Shown: positions 48,253 to 62,937, counted from the first letter of the stretch. The stretch: 64,000 bases of DNA from Hymenolepis diminuta (GCA_900708905.1 CAADRB010000037.1:431188-495187); one strand, 5' to 3'. Notes: generated by a model from the letters alone, not told the origin. Made by a program: numbers and translations.

Positions 48253-48643
48253 NNNNNNNNNNNNNNNNNNNNNNNNNNNNNNNNNNNNNNNNNNNNNNNN
48301 NNNNNNNNNNNNNNNNNNNNNNNNNNNNNNNNNNNNNNNNNNNNNNNNNNNNNNNNNNNNNNNNNNNNNNNNNNNNNNNNNNNNNNNNNNNNNNNNNNNN
48401 NNNNNNNNNNNNNNNNNNNNNNNNNNNNNNNNNNNNNNNNNNNNNNNNNNNNNNNNNNNNNNNNNNNNNNNNNNNNNNNNNNNNNNNNNNNNNNNNNNNN
48501 NNNNNNNNNNNNNNNNNNNNNNNNNNNNNNNNNNNNNNNNNNNNNNNNNNNNNNNNNNNNNNNNNNNNNNNNNNNNNNNNNNNNNNNNNNNNNNNNNNNN
48601 NNNNNNNNNNNNNNNNNNNNNNNNNNNNNNNNNNNNNNNNNNN
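48253..48643. other. Assembly gap (391 N)
   Basis: A run of N. Nothing can be said about its content, and the true length may differ. ORFs that cross it are artefacts. Confidence 1.
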
Positions 48644-49373
48644 TTCCCCCTCCTTACTTCAACCATGCGATAAAATCAGACCTTTCTGCCAATGTCACGG
48701 AAGTGCAAAGTGTGGTGGGTAGAATTTGACTTTCAGTGTTCATGACTTCTGGACTATTTATGAATTTTCCCAAATTAATGCGAATTTCAATAATATTGAA
48801 ATATAATTAACAGTTGTATTATTTACTAAGTCACTTTATTTCTTGTCCGAAAATGAGTTCTCATGCACAATTAATCATTCAAATCGAGGCACGTCTGGAT
48901 GACTCTCTGGACTTTTGTAATATTATTTTACTAAACAAATGAATGAAATCTCTTTGAGTAATTAAAGAATTACTATAGAAATCTTCTAATAAAGATGGAT
49001 GTTTATAGCTTGCTTATCTGATTAAACCGATCCTCTGAATGCACTAATTTGAGAAGCGGGTCATTGATATCAAGGTCAAATATTTTGAAGGAAGTAAAAC
49101 TTTTATTTGCCTGTCTCTTATGCTGTCCTAATATTAGACATTAATAGTCGATAATATTCAACCTCAACTTTGGAACCGTCTCAATATTAGATTAGTTCAA
49201 TTGGACCTTACTTAAAGCTCCCAAAATTCGATATAATGGTGAAAGTTAATAGGTCAATTAAAAAGCATTTTTCGTTTCATGTCAGACTCAATATTGTTTA
49301 TAATTTATGAGCTAGTAAGTGTGGGGTCATAGAGGGGAACTTTCGCTTTTGGTAAATCATAAATTCACTTAAT

Positions 49374-49430
49374 GGTGGCGCAGTGGTCAATTGGGGTCCG
49401 CAAAACACAGGAATTCAGGCCGAATGAGTC
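49374..49430 (+). repeat. tRNA-derived SINE head, second copy
   Basis: It carries the same GGTGGCGCAGTGGT as at 36.25 kb. The B box is not recognisable at the expected distance (a GGTTCGAA occurs only at 49564). It opens the GC-rich patch that follows. Confidence 0.4.
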
Positions 49431-49566
49431 ATCCACTAAGCAGTGTGTGCGGCGGTTGCACGGACGCACACGGGGGGCGCGCAAAAGTGGTCGCCACACG
49501 CCAAGGTGTTCCAAGGGGAATTCTCTATTGAAGAAGGGGGGGGGGGAGAGAGGGTGTGGGAGGGTT
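49430..49566. other. GC-rich patch with hairpin and G-quadruplex potential
   Basis: It contains many CG dinucleotides, the inverted pair GTGTGCG (49445-49451) and CGCACAC (49465-49471), and four G-runs (11, 3, 3, 3) in 49536-49564. Its composition contrasts sharply with the AT-rich surroundings. No coding frame is evident. Confidence 0.6.
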
Positions 49567-49645
49567 CGAATTAAATTGTATGATCAGAACACACACGAAA
49601 GCACACACCTTCGTCCGACACGTGTCGTCTTGTAGCTCGTTCCAA

Positions 49646-49915
49646 TTAAGCAAATTTCTGTGTTCTAAAACTCATCAAGCGACCCAATTTAAACATTTTA
49701 GGAACCCTTAAAAACCTTTCACCAGTAATAGGACAATTGGAAAAAACTGAATATTCGTCGTGGAGCTGTGTTATGCGATATGAGAAGTAGGTTAACAAAT
49801 GCTTCGCAATCTTTTGTGGTAAATCTATATTTAGTAAGTTTTGGGATGTAGGTATCCAACCAAATAACGTATAGTGTCTTTGAACACGTTTAGTTGCTCT
49901 CTCAGGTTCTTTCAC
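49646..49915 (-). other. Uninterrupted 89-codon ORF of unknown nature
   Basis: The frame has a protein-like mix of residues (GWIPTSQNLLNI, CPITGERFLRVPK) and opens with GTG, not ATG. I recognise no family. It lies beside the GC-rich repeat patch, so it may be a decayed repeat or pseudogene fragment. Chance is also quite possible. Confidence 0.15.
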
Positions 49916-52900
49916 TAACCAATGACGTCAAAAATTTTGAACAGAGGGACGGTAATTGCAAGCAAGACATTACAAATTGGCTTTGCCAGCTTAAAGAAAT
50001 ATTTATGAGGAGACAAAATAGTTGGAAGTATTTTCCCAAACTTCAACAAAATTGTGCATTTGTGGCAATGCTTCTTTTCTCAAAAGTTACTGCTGTCTTA
50101 TTGACTTTACCTTCATAACCGTACCAACTGGAATTTGTTGATTTTAAGAGCTGAGAACTTCATTTAAACTTGTAAGGTGCCCCAAGGAGAATAATGATTT
50201 CTCACTGGTTACCTGTTGGCTGTCTTGAATTTCATGACTAATTCATGAAGAACATTTCTGGAAGCCGTCTTTTTTCATCACTTCCTTCCTGGTATACTGA
50301 AGATCAAGTTGGCGATACGCTAGTTTCCCGCAACTCGCATTAAATTGGAATTAATTCCCCAGGCGTTAGAGATAAAGCCGCTGAGTAAAACCTCAATTTC
50401 TTATTAACTACTGGAGAATGCATTTTCTTTGAAGAGGAGGAGGAACTGATTAACTCCATTTGATATGCTATGACTAACCGAATCTGAAGCTGTCTGAGAG
50501 GGAATAGAGTTATTAAGTCTACACCTATGTAGAATAAACAGACTTACAAATTCAGCAATTTTGAAATGAAAGTCTTCTCATTCTAAATTAGAAATGATAA
50601 ATCACCAAAATCAAAGTATCTTGTTCCAGCCTTTCAGGAGAAAAAGAAATTTACGTATGAAATGTGCCTTTGATGCCAAATTGATGCTTCTATGTTTCTA
50701 AACGCAAAAAAATAATAAATTTTGCAGTAATTTTATTCTTTATGCTCTCAATTACCTCAACTGAGAAATATTTTTACTTATTCTCTTACGAATGAGAGTT
50801 GGATTTCGAAATCGGCTTGAGAAAAACTAAAAAATTAGGTTGGTTGGAAGTCAGAAAGTGGAGGAGTTAAATTTGGAGATTACGAGGAAAGGGGAAAGTA
50901 GAGTGTCTCGATCACTCCAACTAGAGTCCCAGGAGTTATTTCATGGAAATTAAGTGCGTTTTGCTAGATCTCAATGGGTAATCATCAGTCATAACCTACA
51001 TGTTTCAATCTAAATGAACTGCGCAAAAGGTTTAACAAGCTCTGAACTCGAAAAAGAGATACATTGAGAAGATAAGCTTGTTGATTTGGTGGATTTCGAG
51101 GGGAGCGCAGCCAATCTTTTGTGCGCAAATAAGAATTTGACTTTTATTATTGTGGCAACTGTCCTAAATGGTGAAAATCACGAGAGTTTTAATTAATTTA
51201 ATCCAACTATTTAGAGAAAAACTAAACCTGAGGCGAAATCACTTTCTATAATTGGGGAAATTCTACTGATACGCATTACCTAACTTGCATGACAGTAACT
51301 TCTTGCTCGTGAAATGAAGAGAATGGGATTAAAACAAAAGTGGAGAACTAATGAGATCCACAAATTTTATTTATTAACAGAAACACTTATCAGTTTCAGA
51401 TGAACTCCCCAAAGGGAAAGAAAGGGCGCCATTTCATACTCAATAAAACAAATACCCTATCCAACTACGCGCCAAAAAATTATGAATATTCTTGACGGAG
51501 TTTTGAGGAATTTTGATTAGCAAAGTTGAGAGCATTAATTCAAAGTCTACGATTGAGACATTCAAGTTTGTTCACGAAATTAAACTTTATTGTCAATCAC
51601 TACATTTTAACGGGCAGCCAAATACGACAAACCCTTCGTGAAGCAGTTACACTGACAGATAATCATAATTTTTCGAATTCATATTTCAAACTAAATTTCC
51701 TAAATTATTACAAGAATTTTAATTACAGTATTAATCAATGTGATAGTTTACATTTCGACGATAGCGCACAGATGTAACTCCAAAATGAAAAAAAGCAAAC
51801 GAAAAAGAGAAGTCATCCGTATGCATTGCATTGAATACTTGATTAGATATTTGATTTATTCGGACTTAACAGCCTTCCGGAATTTAAATCTATTGTTTGT
51901 GAAACAATAACAGCAATGAAAAGGTATCTGCATTCAAAATCTTTATTAACTTCCTCTTCTCCTGTCTTTACCATCTACTGTACCCCCAGTATAATTGAAT
52001 ATTCGCAGTACAAGCGCTTATCAGTAAGTGGTTCAATTAGAACACATATTTAATGAAATCAAGATGTTGATGAGAGAAGCAATAAAATACTAACTTTTTA
52101 ATGACTTACCTAAGTGCAAAGCCTCATTGAATGAACGGCGTTGGTGGTAATCCAAGATCCGGTAACTAAATAAGTTATCTCCCAAGGTGGGAGAGATTAA
52201 AGTATTCGAATAGAACAAATTATATCTGCGTTCTGAATTCAGTGCGACAATACATCTAAATTAGACTAGGCGTGAGCCTTAGGACACCATTCATTGGTCC
52301 ACAACCTCCGAAGCTCTTATTGGTCGCCGCATTTGACCAATCACAGAAAGCGCAAGAATGGATAAGTGGGTTAAGAAAAAGTGTCAACTTTAGTGGGATT
52401 AAAAGTTGATCTGAGATTTAGGGGAGATTGATACATTTTAATCAAAATTATACGAGATTTAAATAGTAAAATAAAAAGGGAAATTTAATCTAATACTAAT
52501 TAAACTTTATTGAGATTTACTTTGAGGATCCAAGCACAGAAAATTTTCAGTTTTCGTTCAGTGTTTATCCTTAAGATTATAGAATATTGAATGATATAAT
52601 TAAATAAGCAAAAATGCTTCCTTAATTTATTTGTGACCATGGAAATATTCTCAGTTATTAAGGAATGGAGAATCTGCAACCAGTGAAAGACTCACTTAAA
52701 CAATGATAAATTTTTCCTCGGAAAGACTTTCATCTACTGCGGTGACTAAACAGTGTCATCCACTTTCCTCCGATGTTATTGCCTCATTTATCCATGCGTT
52801 TATTACCTTCTTTTAAACTTCAATCTTTTCCTACTGTTCTTACAAAATTGACCTGGAAATACTAAAATGGTACTTTTTCGTGGGTGTATTCGATGAGATT

Positions 52901-55900
52901 CATCGTAATAAATAAAGGAAACTTCCGTAGGGTTGTTCGTTTTCCGCAAATTGAAAATAAATTTCTTGCCTCATTTATGCAATTGAACTGCACGTCCCTC
53001 GGGAATGTTTTATTGCCCCAATTACTCAGACCACCACGAAGATCACATATTCTCCAAGGAAGCTCAGCGGCGAACACGTTTTCTCCATCACCGCCGCCTT
53101 CGCCACTTTATCGAACCATCCAATTTTTATGACTAACACGTGTGATATTCACTTGGCCCACTTATTCAATGACGAAATCGGTGTCTGTCCCTGAAATTTG
53201 TTACCTGCTTAATGAGAAATTGAATTTATCATTGCTATTTATAACTAATTTGTACTCAAGGGACCTCAGAAGTTCAGGAAAATGCCTAAACGTAGACATT
53301 TCAAGGCCATTTATTAATTTAAATAATTAGTAAAATATATTAAGACAACTCAATTAACAAATTAATTTGAATTCGAATGCTTCCAACAAAATGGATCATT
53401 GGAACTTGCTCTGATCTTATTTGAACAGGTACCGTAAAAAATGAACTGCCTAAAGTTTATTTAATTGTAATTACTGGTTACAATAAAAATGAAATTACAT
53501 CAAGAATTGTTAAATAATCAAAAAAAATATCCGTTTGTTTATATCAATTAACATCTCTGCGATATTAGAGTTTGGAATGGCGCCATCGCTCAATCTTTCA
53601 ATCTTTGTCAGTTAGGATTTTGCGGTTTCTTCTACAAGCCAGGGTATTCAAATTCAGAAAACGGCAGTGAATGCACAGCTTTACTGTTTTAAACCAATTT
53701 CCACCACTGTCCCTTTCTAAAGTCCCAATTAATGATGCAATCTTAAGAGCGATGAGATCAGAATCTTGGCTCCAATTCGCCATCTCCTCCAACTGGAAAA
53801 TTCCAGATTGAAACCCCCATATGAGGATGAAAATCGTACTTTTTGAGCTTTCATTTAAATGGAACAAATATGTGGGAAAGAGGCGCTTCACCTCTTTAAT
53901 CTTCTAATGAACGCTTCATAAAGTAATGTTGTAAGTAAAGTAAATCGTACCCCTGTTTAATGACTTTAATTTTATTGAAGCTCTGCTAAAGTATAAAGTA
54001 GAATAAACTTAAAAGAAGTATAATCTCAGATAAAGGGTCAGTTTTTGGAAGGGGAGGTCTGTTAATGCCATTTCGCACATTGTAGGCAGATTTCTTCTAG
54101 TAGATCAAAATCGAATGTTAAAGAGAACCGCACTTTCCTTCTATATTTAACCCTTCTTCCCTCCCTGCTTACATCTCAGAAGAATAAACCTAACCATTTG
54201 GAAGGAAAATGAGGAGCGTGCTCAGACAGATTTTTGCGACCCAAAGAAGCTTTTCAGAATTGCTGAACTCCTCATAGACTATTACTACCCTCCAATTTCG
54301 CCTCATTTGAGGTAACAGCATATAATTAAATACGCCACATCTCATAGATTAGGCATTATGTGCCTGAATATTGAGAATGTGGACCCACATTAAATGATTT
54401 TATATGCATTTTGTCTAGACTTTCTTAGATTTTATTGCCTGTGGATCGTCTTTAGCTAAAACCGTGCTCCAGACAATCAGACGTGAAGCAATGCGATCTC
54501 AGTGAGTGACAATTCTAGATGTTAAATGCGTGCGGTTAGCAGACAGGAATTTCTACTTGGATGCAACAATTAACAGTGACGGAATTTAAAATTGGTTTTA
54601 AAGAGACAGTAGACTGCATCGTTCTAGATAGGTGAGAGAGAATCCCCCGGAGATTTAATAAATTCTCTCTTTCATAAAAGGTCTCCTCATTTCTCTTCAT
54701 TAAGTAAAAAAAAGTGTAGGAATAAAACACTAAATGTCCGAGTGTAATTTATAACTTCCTTAAAAGAGTCCGATTCGGCTTCAGAAACTCGGACTCAAAT
54801 TTAACTAACCTCAACGATTTGCATTTCGGTTTCGAAACTCTCTCACTTTACTCTCATTTCCATTTCTTGGTAGAGGCATTAATAGTAATACAGACGAGGT
54901 ATTAACAATGAAAGATAACGAAAACCTGCTGTATTCTAACAGTTTTGATAGGAGGAGGCATTAAATAATTTCCATAATCAGTAACAGAATTCACGAAATT
55001 CTTTGACCGGTCTTCGCTATTCGACGACAAGATCGATCTTCTATGATTGGTATATTGCTAGACAAATTGGTTGCCAAGAGATTACATAATCAACTTGGCA
55101 TATGAACAATACAATTTGTCAATAAAGAGAAGCAATCATAATTGACCCATATAATTAGAAAATAGAGTTGATCAATTGAGATAATCTGGTGATGTTCGTA
55201 TTACAGGCACAATTTGGACACAAAAACGCAAAGCTTTAAATGTTACAGCTACTAATTAGGGAGGAAGGCAAGATGTGAGAATTCTTTCTAGAAAAGCAAG
55301 AATGCCTCTGGAACTGGAGCTGTAATCCGCGCCTCTTTGTCCTTGACGCCAGTAGGGTACTGCAGGAGTACATTTCTGCTGGATAATATTTTTCATGACA
55401 CTTGGAGAATAATCGCCATGGTTTTCATGAACGCAAGTTTGAATCCTCTTGTATCTTCATGTTCACGTCTTTCAAGATCCAGTTCAAATTTTCCTGACTC
55501 CAGAAAAGGCCAATATCTGCAATTGCGGGATTTTAAAGAAGAGGTGATCGGATCGTTCATATCTTTATTTCAGCAAAGATTTACAGTTTTGAAATCAATT
55601 AAAACACTTTTACTAAGCACAATTTACTGAGCTCTTTTTCTATAATATAATTATCGAGTGATATGCAACGTGATACCGTTTTTTCTTTTGGATCTGGACG
55701 AGCAACTGAAACAAATATGACTTGAGGTAACGGTGACTTTATGGATCTATGAGGCAAGTTCTCTTTCGAACTTTTACTAATTTTAAGGGTAAGAATTAGA
55801 AAAGAATTACAAATTGTAGGTGGATATTCTTCTCTTAAATTGACGAAATGGGCCTCACGACTAGTAATTTGAAAATTTGGATCTCTACATAAAGGAGCAA

Positions 55901-56149
55901 GTCGATAAAAAGTCAGAGAGGAAGTAAGATCTACTTAACTCCTACAGTTGTTAATTAGTACTTCCTGTTAATATAATCAATAAAACTTATGACAACTTTT
56001 CTGTTGTTCCTCATGGCACTCTGCACTTTTTTACAGTAAAAGGTATTGTTATGTCATGGGGCTATTACAACTAACTGAAAGTGGGTATAAATCACATGTC
56101 CACCAGACTATATGAGTCATGCAGTTAAGACATTTGGGGATTGACCTCA

Positions 56150-56290
56150 CATAAATCGATCCCGCAGATGCAACATTGAGAGGTCAGACATTCGACCACC
56201 CCGAAAGAGAGAGACCTGAGGTTAGCCCATTAGAAGCACCGCCTTAGCGACCGCAATCTCTCACCTCCGAAGACGATATAACGCAGCGAA
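56150..56290 (-). repeat. Possible tRNA-like repeat, minus strand
   Basis: Read on the minus strand, GGTGGTCGAATGTCTGACC is followed by GGGATCGATT, loosely matching A and B boxes. The stretch is richer in GC than its surroundings. This is weak evidence. Confidence 0.25.
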
Positions 56291-58705
56291 ATCTACCAAC
56301 GGAACTGGACTACCCGTAAGCATAAATAGTTTAGCAACCGTAAATACCAGCTAAGATGGCTTGATGTAATAAGATAACTTGCCTTTGCTAACCGAATTCA
56401 CCTCGGTAACCTCAATTATTGAATGCAAATCGTCAGAAAATAGTGCTACTAGGGGAATCCAATCAAGTGAGCAACCTTGACAGGGTAGATATTACTGAAA
56501 ACATCGCGTAATTTGATACCAGAAATTAGTTATCTGCAAAACACGCACAAATATTCATTTAAATAACTTATTTGGCAATTTGAAGAACTTTCAATAAGAA
56601 TTCACCAATTTCACCTCGAGTTCCTGTCATTGTTCTTCATTGATTCACATTATGTGTAAAGTATATTTGGAGCTTCATAAACATTTTATGGAAGATAGAT
56701 GGAACATTTGTCCTGGGAACTATCCTCCGATAAAATTCAAGGTCTAAATGCAAGCACACAGAATTCATGTTTCGATTCCGGTAGGAATTTCAACTCGCAT
56801 GTTTATGTTTCCTTCTTCCTTTTTTTTGTGAGAAATGTTACATGGAATTTAGACAAGTTATCAAACTTTTAAGAGAACTTTACATGCAGAGCTTGCCTGT
56901 TATTCATTTATTACAATTTCCTATGGCCTGAAGCAAAACATCGAAATTATTCATGAATGTCTGTTGTTGGTTTTTCCCCCACATTTGTTCACCTATTGTA
57001 TTTTCGCCTCTGAAGTGAATAATTTAGGGATAAAAGAAAACCACTGGCTTGTAAATGATTCAGGAGACACTTCTTCGGCAATATTGGCCAGACCGTTATT
57101 CAGCAAGAAATTGTTTCCTCCGTTTGGATGGGAGGGTAACATTATTCATAGATGTAAATATGAATCCGTTTCCCTCTCAAGCAAGACTCATATCTTTCGA
57201 CGTGTGGAGGTGCAATAAACATCCAAAATGACTTAAATTTGGCTTTTTATGCCTCTTTTCAGTTTAAGATACTTTCTAGTGATCAATTATTTACAAAATA
57301 TTCAACTTTTGTCATCCAGTAACCTCGGCAAAATTGAGCGCAAATTTTGCTAAACGAACGTTTTTTAGAAACAAATTCCTAACCGCAAATGAAGCTCAGG
57401 TGAAATCTTGGCTTCTAGAATGAAATTCCTCATCTTGCCTTTCTTCTTCCCCCCGTAGACGTTCAAATCGTACTTCTGTTAATATATTTTGTAGATGAAT
57501 AACGTCCTTTGTGTGAGGAGTGAGTCATGCCCCGCGGTTATGATGGAATTCTCTTCAGAGTGTCAGACATATTTCATTAGAAGGCAGAGGTTTGTCAAAA
57601 AGTTACTACAACCCATCTTTTCATCTTCAGTAATTTAAGAGGTAGTCTTGTTCATGGAACGGAACAAATTTGATCGAATTTGTAAAATACTTGACAATGG
57701 AAACGTAATTGGATTCAAAACATCGAGCACGAAAATGAGTTCCCTTGTTCTCCAAGTTTCTTGAAAATTAATAGACTGAAATGAAGAAGTCGGAAGGTGC
57801 AGTGACCAAGGCAGCTCAAAGTAGAATTCGAACAGCAATGAAAACTTCAATGGTCGAGAGCTAATATTTCGTTTCCCGTAACCTCCGGTGAGTGCAAAGT
57901 TGATAAATTCACATTTTTACGTTCAACTTTTATAACTAACATTAAAAACTAGTTTATAAATATCCATAATGTTCACATGGAACATATTCAACACTGGAAT
58001 CCAAACACTGAATTGTTTGCCCTCTTTCTGCAAACATTTACAAAGAAGGTGGTTCACAATTTCAGAATCGGAGAGGATGAAGTCGGATTTTCTTAGTAAA
58101 GCACAGTCCACTTCCATAGCCTTTTCTCAGTGGATCTTTGAAGTTTTGACATTATGAGTCTGCCATTATATGCAAACATCAAAATAAGTTGCCGACAGTC
58201 TGCAAACTTTATTCCCATCCGCAGTGGCATTTTCCTTTTTATAAGGACGATTGTTTAAGAGGAGGCTCTCGATGTTGGATAAAAAAGGACAGAATGCGAG
58301 GTGTCCACAATTCCCATATTTTTATGATAGACATGGAATATTATGGACTTAAATTCAGTCAGGAATTCTGATGTCAAATCATAGAGATACTTCAGGTTAG
58401 ATTGCACCTCTTTTAAGAATGCTGGCACCTCACAATGCCTCCACAATTCAAAGAAAGTGCGTCGTCTCTTCCTACCCTCACTTATTCTTGACTTACTCCC
58501 CAATCTCTTATCTTCCTTTTATTCAATCACTTTCCCAGGATTGAAAAATGTCAAAATTTGTTTGCACTGCTATTGGCAAAAGAATATTTTTTCTCTAAGT
58601 AAACGTTTTTTCAAAGAAAAGGGAAAGATTTTTTATATCACTTTATTTAACTTGGTCACGCCACCTTGATTCAATACTCACTTTAAAATATTACAACCAC
58701 CAGTC

Positions 58706-58729
58706 CATATATATACATATATACATATG
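58706..58729. repeat. (TA)n/(CATA)n simple repeat
   Basis: Alternating TATA/CATA sequence in a stretch without genes. Confidence 0.85.
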
Positions 58730-60471
58730 TTTGAAGCTGATTGGAGAGCAGAACTTCGAAAAATTTACACTTTCGAAAGTTTTCCGTTGACCATTATTAC
58801 TGTTGGCATCTCTTTCAACGGGTTTGTTTTATTACTGCCTGTTAACCTGAATTTTTGTGCTCATATTATCGTCATGGAAGCTTTATTCGCATATGCGACA
58901 ATATTCATCGAGAAGTTGATTTGTCTACTTTTGTGAAAGACAGACCCTTCAAAATGTGGTGTCTTCGATAAAATTGTCTAATTTTTCATATTTTAGCCAA
59001 TAAAAATATTCCTCTCCTCCGGAATTATCCAATGTCCACTTAATTATAATCTGATTGAAAAAGGGAAATTATGCAACTGGTGTTATTTGATCCTACGAGG
59101 ATACATTTCACCCTGATTGAGCTGCAATGGGTGGTCTCGGTTGTAAAAATATACATATGAATCGCAGTGGCGTTGCCAAACACTGAGATAGAATGGAGCA
59201 GACAATTCCACACATGAATTTGGGGGTCAACTGACGAAGATTGAAAGAGGGGAGGAACTCTCCCCTTTGAAAGATATGGTTACCTCAATACTCCCGAAGT
59301 CAAATGAAGTATGACTTTTGATATACAAACTCCATTACCTGTTTATTGTTGTTGCCTCACCTTTATCATATCATGTTTGACTTTCTCCTTATTACCCTTA
59401 TTCAGAGGCTTTCCCAGTAATAAATGTTGTGGGCGGTTTTTACTATATCACGGGTAACAATAATTTGCTCCTGGTAAACCAACTATAACCGGGTTGTTTC
59501 TACTCTTTGGGATATGCTGAAATAGTTTATTGTGAATGTAACATTCAGGTATAGTTAGAACTGCGTTTTTCTCCTATTAGAAGAGTAGGTTCTTTGATAA
59601 GAAACTCGATTTCTGCCACCCTCCGTTTGGCAAGACTTGATTCCTGTGATTTGCCATCGAGTGTCCACCTACTTAGAGTGCTCTCTACACAAACACCATC
59701 GAAATGAAATCACGCAATTTGATGAAAAACTAGTTTATTGAAGGATTAGAACCCCAGCCAAGTTATCTAGAAGTTGCAATTCAGAAGCATTCTCCCTTCA
59801 AATGGCATATTGTCTCCTCATACTTGCGCAAAATTACAACGATGGTCGCAGTGAGGAGTCGATTATTAGACCCCTCTTACTTCCTCCTCTGGTCAACTCT
59901 TTCCATCCTTGCCTTGCCGCATTTACTCATCAATTTATTAATCATGATTCTTTCCTTTCCAACAAAAGCAGATTCATTTCATATTGTTTATGATTCGTAT
60001 TTATTTATTGCTATATCACCATACTTTTATCTATCATTATACTCATTAAATTAGAAAAATCAATAAAATCCCAACTTATTGATTGCAAAATACCGCTTTT
60101 CAAGTCAAAAATATTTATATAAATACATAATTTGACTTGTTAATCCATTAAGTTAAGAATAACGATGGCATTATAGTCAACAGATGGTGTTTGGAGTTCA
60201 AATGGCGGAGGATTGTTTGCGCAATTTAAAAGAATATTTTCTAACTTCCATCCAGGCGAATCGTCAACCGATTTTACATAAAGTGACCCCTCAATTAATA
60301 AATGTTATTGAAAATAGCACTTCTAAGTTGTTTCACATTTTCTCTTAATGCAATGGAATATTTTATAAATTTTGAAATGTCGGCTGTTATTTAAATAATT
60401 CTTCACAATGCTTATAAGTCCCTCTCATTGCCGAGTTGCGATCGTCACCATTGAAACACTTTATCTTTCAG

Positions 60472-60565
60472 AAAACCAGAAAGGCTGCGCTACACTTCTG
60501 GTTTAGCGTCGGACATCTTAGTGTCAGCTGTAGTGAGGATTAATAACTTCATAGCTCATTTATGA
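60472..60565 (+). other. Exon-like open stretch (possible terminal exon)
   Basis: A strong acceptor (CACTTTATCTTTCAG) is followed by a frame, entered in phase 2, that reads KPERLRYTSGLASDILVSAV and continues to TGA. No upstream exon or nearby polyadenylation signal was found, so it may be a chance match. Confidence 0.2.
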
Positions 60566-62896
60566 AAGCGTTTTCTAATCCCTATTTGTTGAGGAACGTA
60601 ACGTCTGCCATTCTCTCCCTAATCAGCCGGACTTAACCCTTTCAGTCAGCCGTTTCGTTCCCTAGGAATGTAACAAACCCGTTGCCTGTGCTCGCTAATG
60701 GAAACAATAATCCCTGTGCCACTCTATTGTAATAAAAAATCATTGAACTAGGCTTCATATCCAGTACATCTATGATTGAAATCGACGTTCGAATTCTCCT
60801 TTTCAAGAGGATAAATTCTGCTGCTTCATTGAAGTAATTTTACTGCTATTGATCTAGTCGAATAAAGGAATATATTAGAACCCCTTACAAATTTCTTAAA
60901 GAAGAGGATCCAGTAGAATTAGAAAGCAAAGTCAAGGGGCAAAAGAGTTCATTTGATATTTATTGTTGCCATCAAGTTGTACGCTTTCTACTTTTTTTGG
61001 AGATAGTCCAATGTTTTAACGTTCACTTTTCAAAAGTGCAGGATTTGTGCTCTGCTTCTTAGGTGAATTCATATTCACGACGTCTAGAGCACATTAAGAT
61101 CAATCACCTTCGAAACACTTTTCTTGTCCACTAGCCAATGAGAGAGTTGGGTTGTTAAGAGGTAACGATGAAAAACCAGTTTCCTGCTTACCTAATTTCC
61201 ATTTAAAACCTCTGGTTAAAATTGTCTGGATGATTTTTAACAAAAAGAATTTTATCTTAAGTCACTTGTGTTCCAGTTAATTTAGAAGTGACAATACCTC
61301 CTGAGCAAAGCACATAAAGTTTATTAAGCATTATTTATTTATAAACAACAGCTCACGGGCATAGAGTTCAAGAGAATTTGTCAGTAGATCGGATGACCAG
61401 TGCATGGGCGACAAGTAAAACGGTTCGAGTAAATAGTTTTGGGCATTATTCCTGCAAGTGGAATGAGGATACAGCATCAAAGGTGATTCTCTTCCACAGT
61501 AGTATCAATGCTGTCTGACAATCACAGACCTAAAGATCTCCAGCGCACTGCGAAAATAATAACCTTGTATTACACCCTCGAAGAATCACAACTAGCGAAG
61601 ATATCTCTGATAAGCTCAATTAAAAAATCTTGCCTATGGGGTTCTCTGAAAAGTACTTTTGTTCATTTGAACACTTGTTGAAGTTGGAGTCACGAGATCC
61701 GAGGTCACCAATTTAGGAGACACCAGTTTTTAGGAATCAATACACCAGAATCAGATTGTAGAAGTTAAGATTATAGGTAGCAGCTAACGGTTCGAAAATG
61801 TAGAACACAAAGTAATGTGTATTGAACAAACTACAAAGAGAATTCGAGGAAGTAGGAGGGTTAGAGAGAGGGAGAGGGATGAGGGATGAGGGGGAAGCGG
61901 GCGAGCAGATAAAAACCAAACGTGTGTCTGCGTGCATGTATGTGTAAATGAAAAAAAGACGGTTCATATGAGTCACTTGGACATGGACGCGTGTGAAGAT
62001 ATGAGTGCAGATGTACTTTTAGATGAAACCGGACAGTTATAGAAAAAGGAGAATTGATAAACCCGTCTAAACATGATAGTTGGGAGTTTGAGTCTAAAAT
62101 CAACGTATTTCCATAAAGAAGGCGAATAAAGAGTCAACCTTCACGTCAAAACAAAGTCGATTCCCAACCTTAAACTTTGGAAATTCATGTTGAGGATATT
62201 TACAAAAGAATAAATGTTGCCGAGTGTATGGAAAAGTTGTCAGAAAATAAAGCGATACTTTTCCGCTATGAACGGATCAATTTTCCACAAATACATTAAT
62301 CAGCAATAACCTCAACCGCCAGGTTCATTGGTTTTTAGTCCTGCCAAAGGCAAGGGAGATAAGAGTTCCAATTTTGAAAGTTACTGCAGGCTAGCCTACT
62401 TTTGAATTAAAAATTCCGGCGGTTCGGTAAACGGATAAGCGTATTTAGCTTCCAGGAAGAAGGGACAGAGTAACTAGGCAAGAAGTAAAAGCCCAAACCT
62501 TAGGTACCGAACTCCCTGACCTCTACTTTGTGACAATGAATGCACCTGCCCATACAGGACATTGCATACTAACTTTATTAATAAAAACAAATCTTTATTT
62601 TTTTCTAACTGGTTAGTATCGAGTTAACAATTTGCGATTGGAACTTCTAAGTGGCGAGGAATAGAAGGCCGATTTGTCTTCTTGTGATGGATCTTTTGGC
62701 TAATTTTCCACGTGCTATCGGTAAAAGTAGTCTCTTTTTGAAAACCTTGGTTACTTACCTCATCTTGTTTTCCAATTGGCAGATGTTGATAAGATTCGTG
62801 GATCTAAACCAATGTGATTGGTCCCTCCCATTTAAGAAGACCGATGAAATTAATCTTCTGCATTCTGTAGGTCGAGCAAACATAACTTGGGCTTCA

Positions 62897-62937
62897 TTTG
62901 ATTTTCATATCCCGGTTCTGGGTTGCTAAAAAATGTT
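62897..62937 (+). repeat. Dispersed repeat, partial copy C
   Basis: A direct repeat of about 40 nt with the segment near 63474, 577 nt away, differing at only a few positions. Confidence 0.7.

Larger units (their letters stand above)
50120..60471. other. Gene-poor stretch
   Basis: AT-rich sequence with scattered ORFs under 100 codons and none recognisable. A minus-strand 55-codon ORF at 55393-55560 has charged composition but no support. Repeats are listed separately. Confidence 0.45.

Noticed and set aside
48184..48729. ORFs of 149-165 codons spanning the N run
   Set aside because: They consist almost entirely of unknown bases.
52862..53132. Overlapping ORFs on both strands (71 and 82 codons)
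   Set aside because: Overlapping frames of similar quality with no splice support or recognisable domain.
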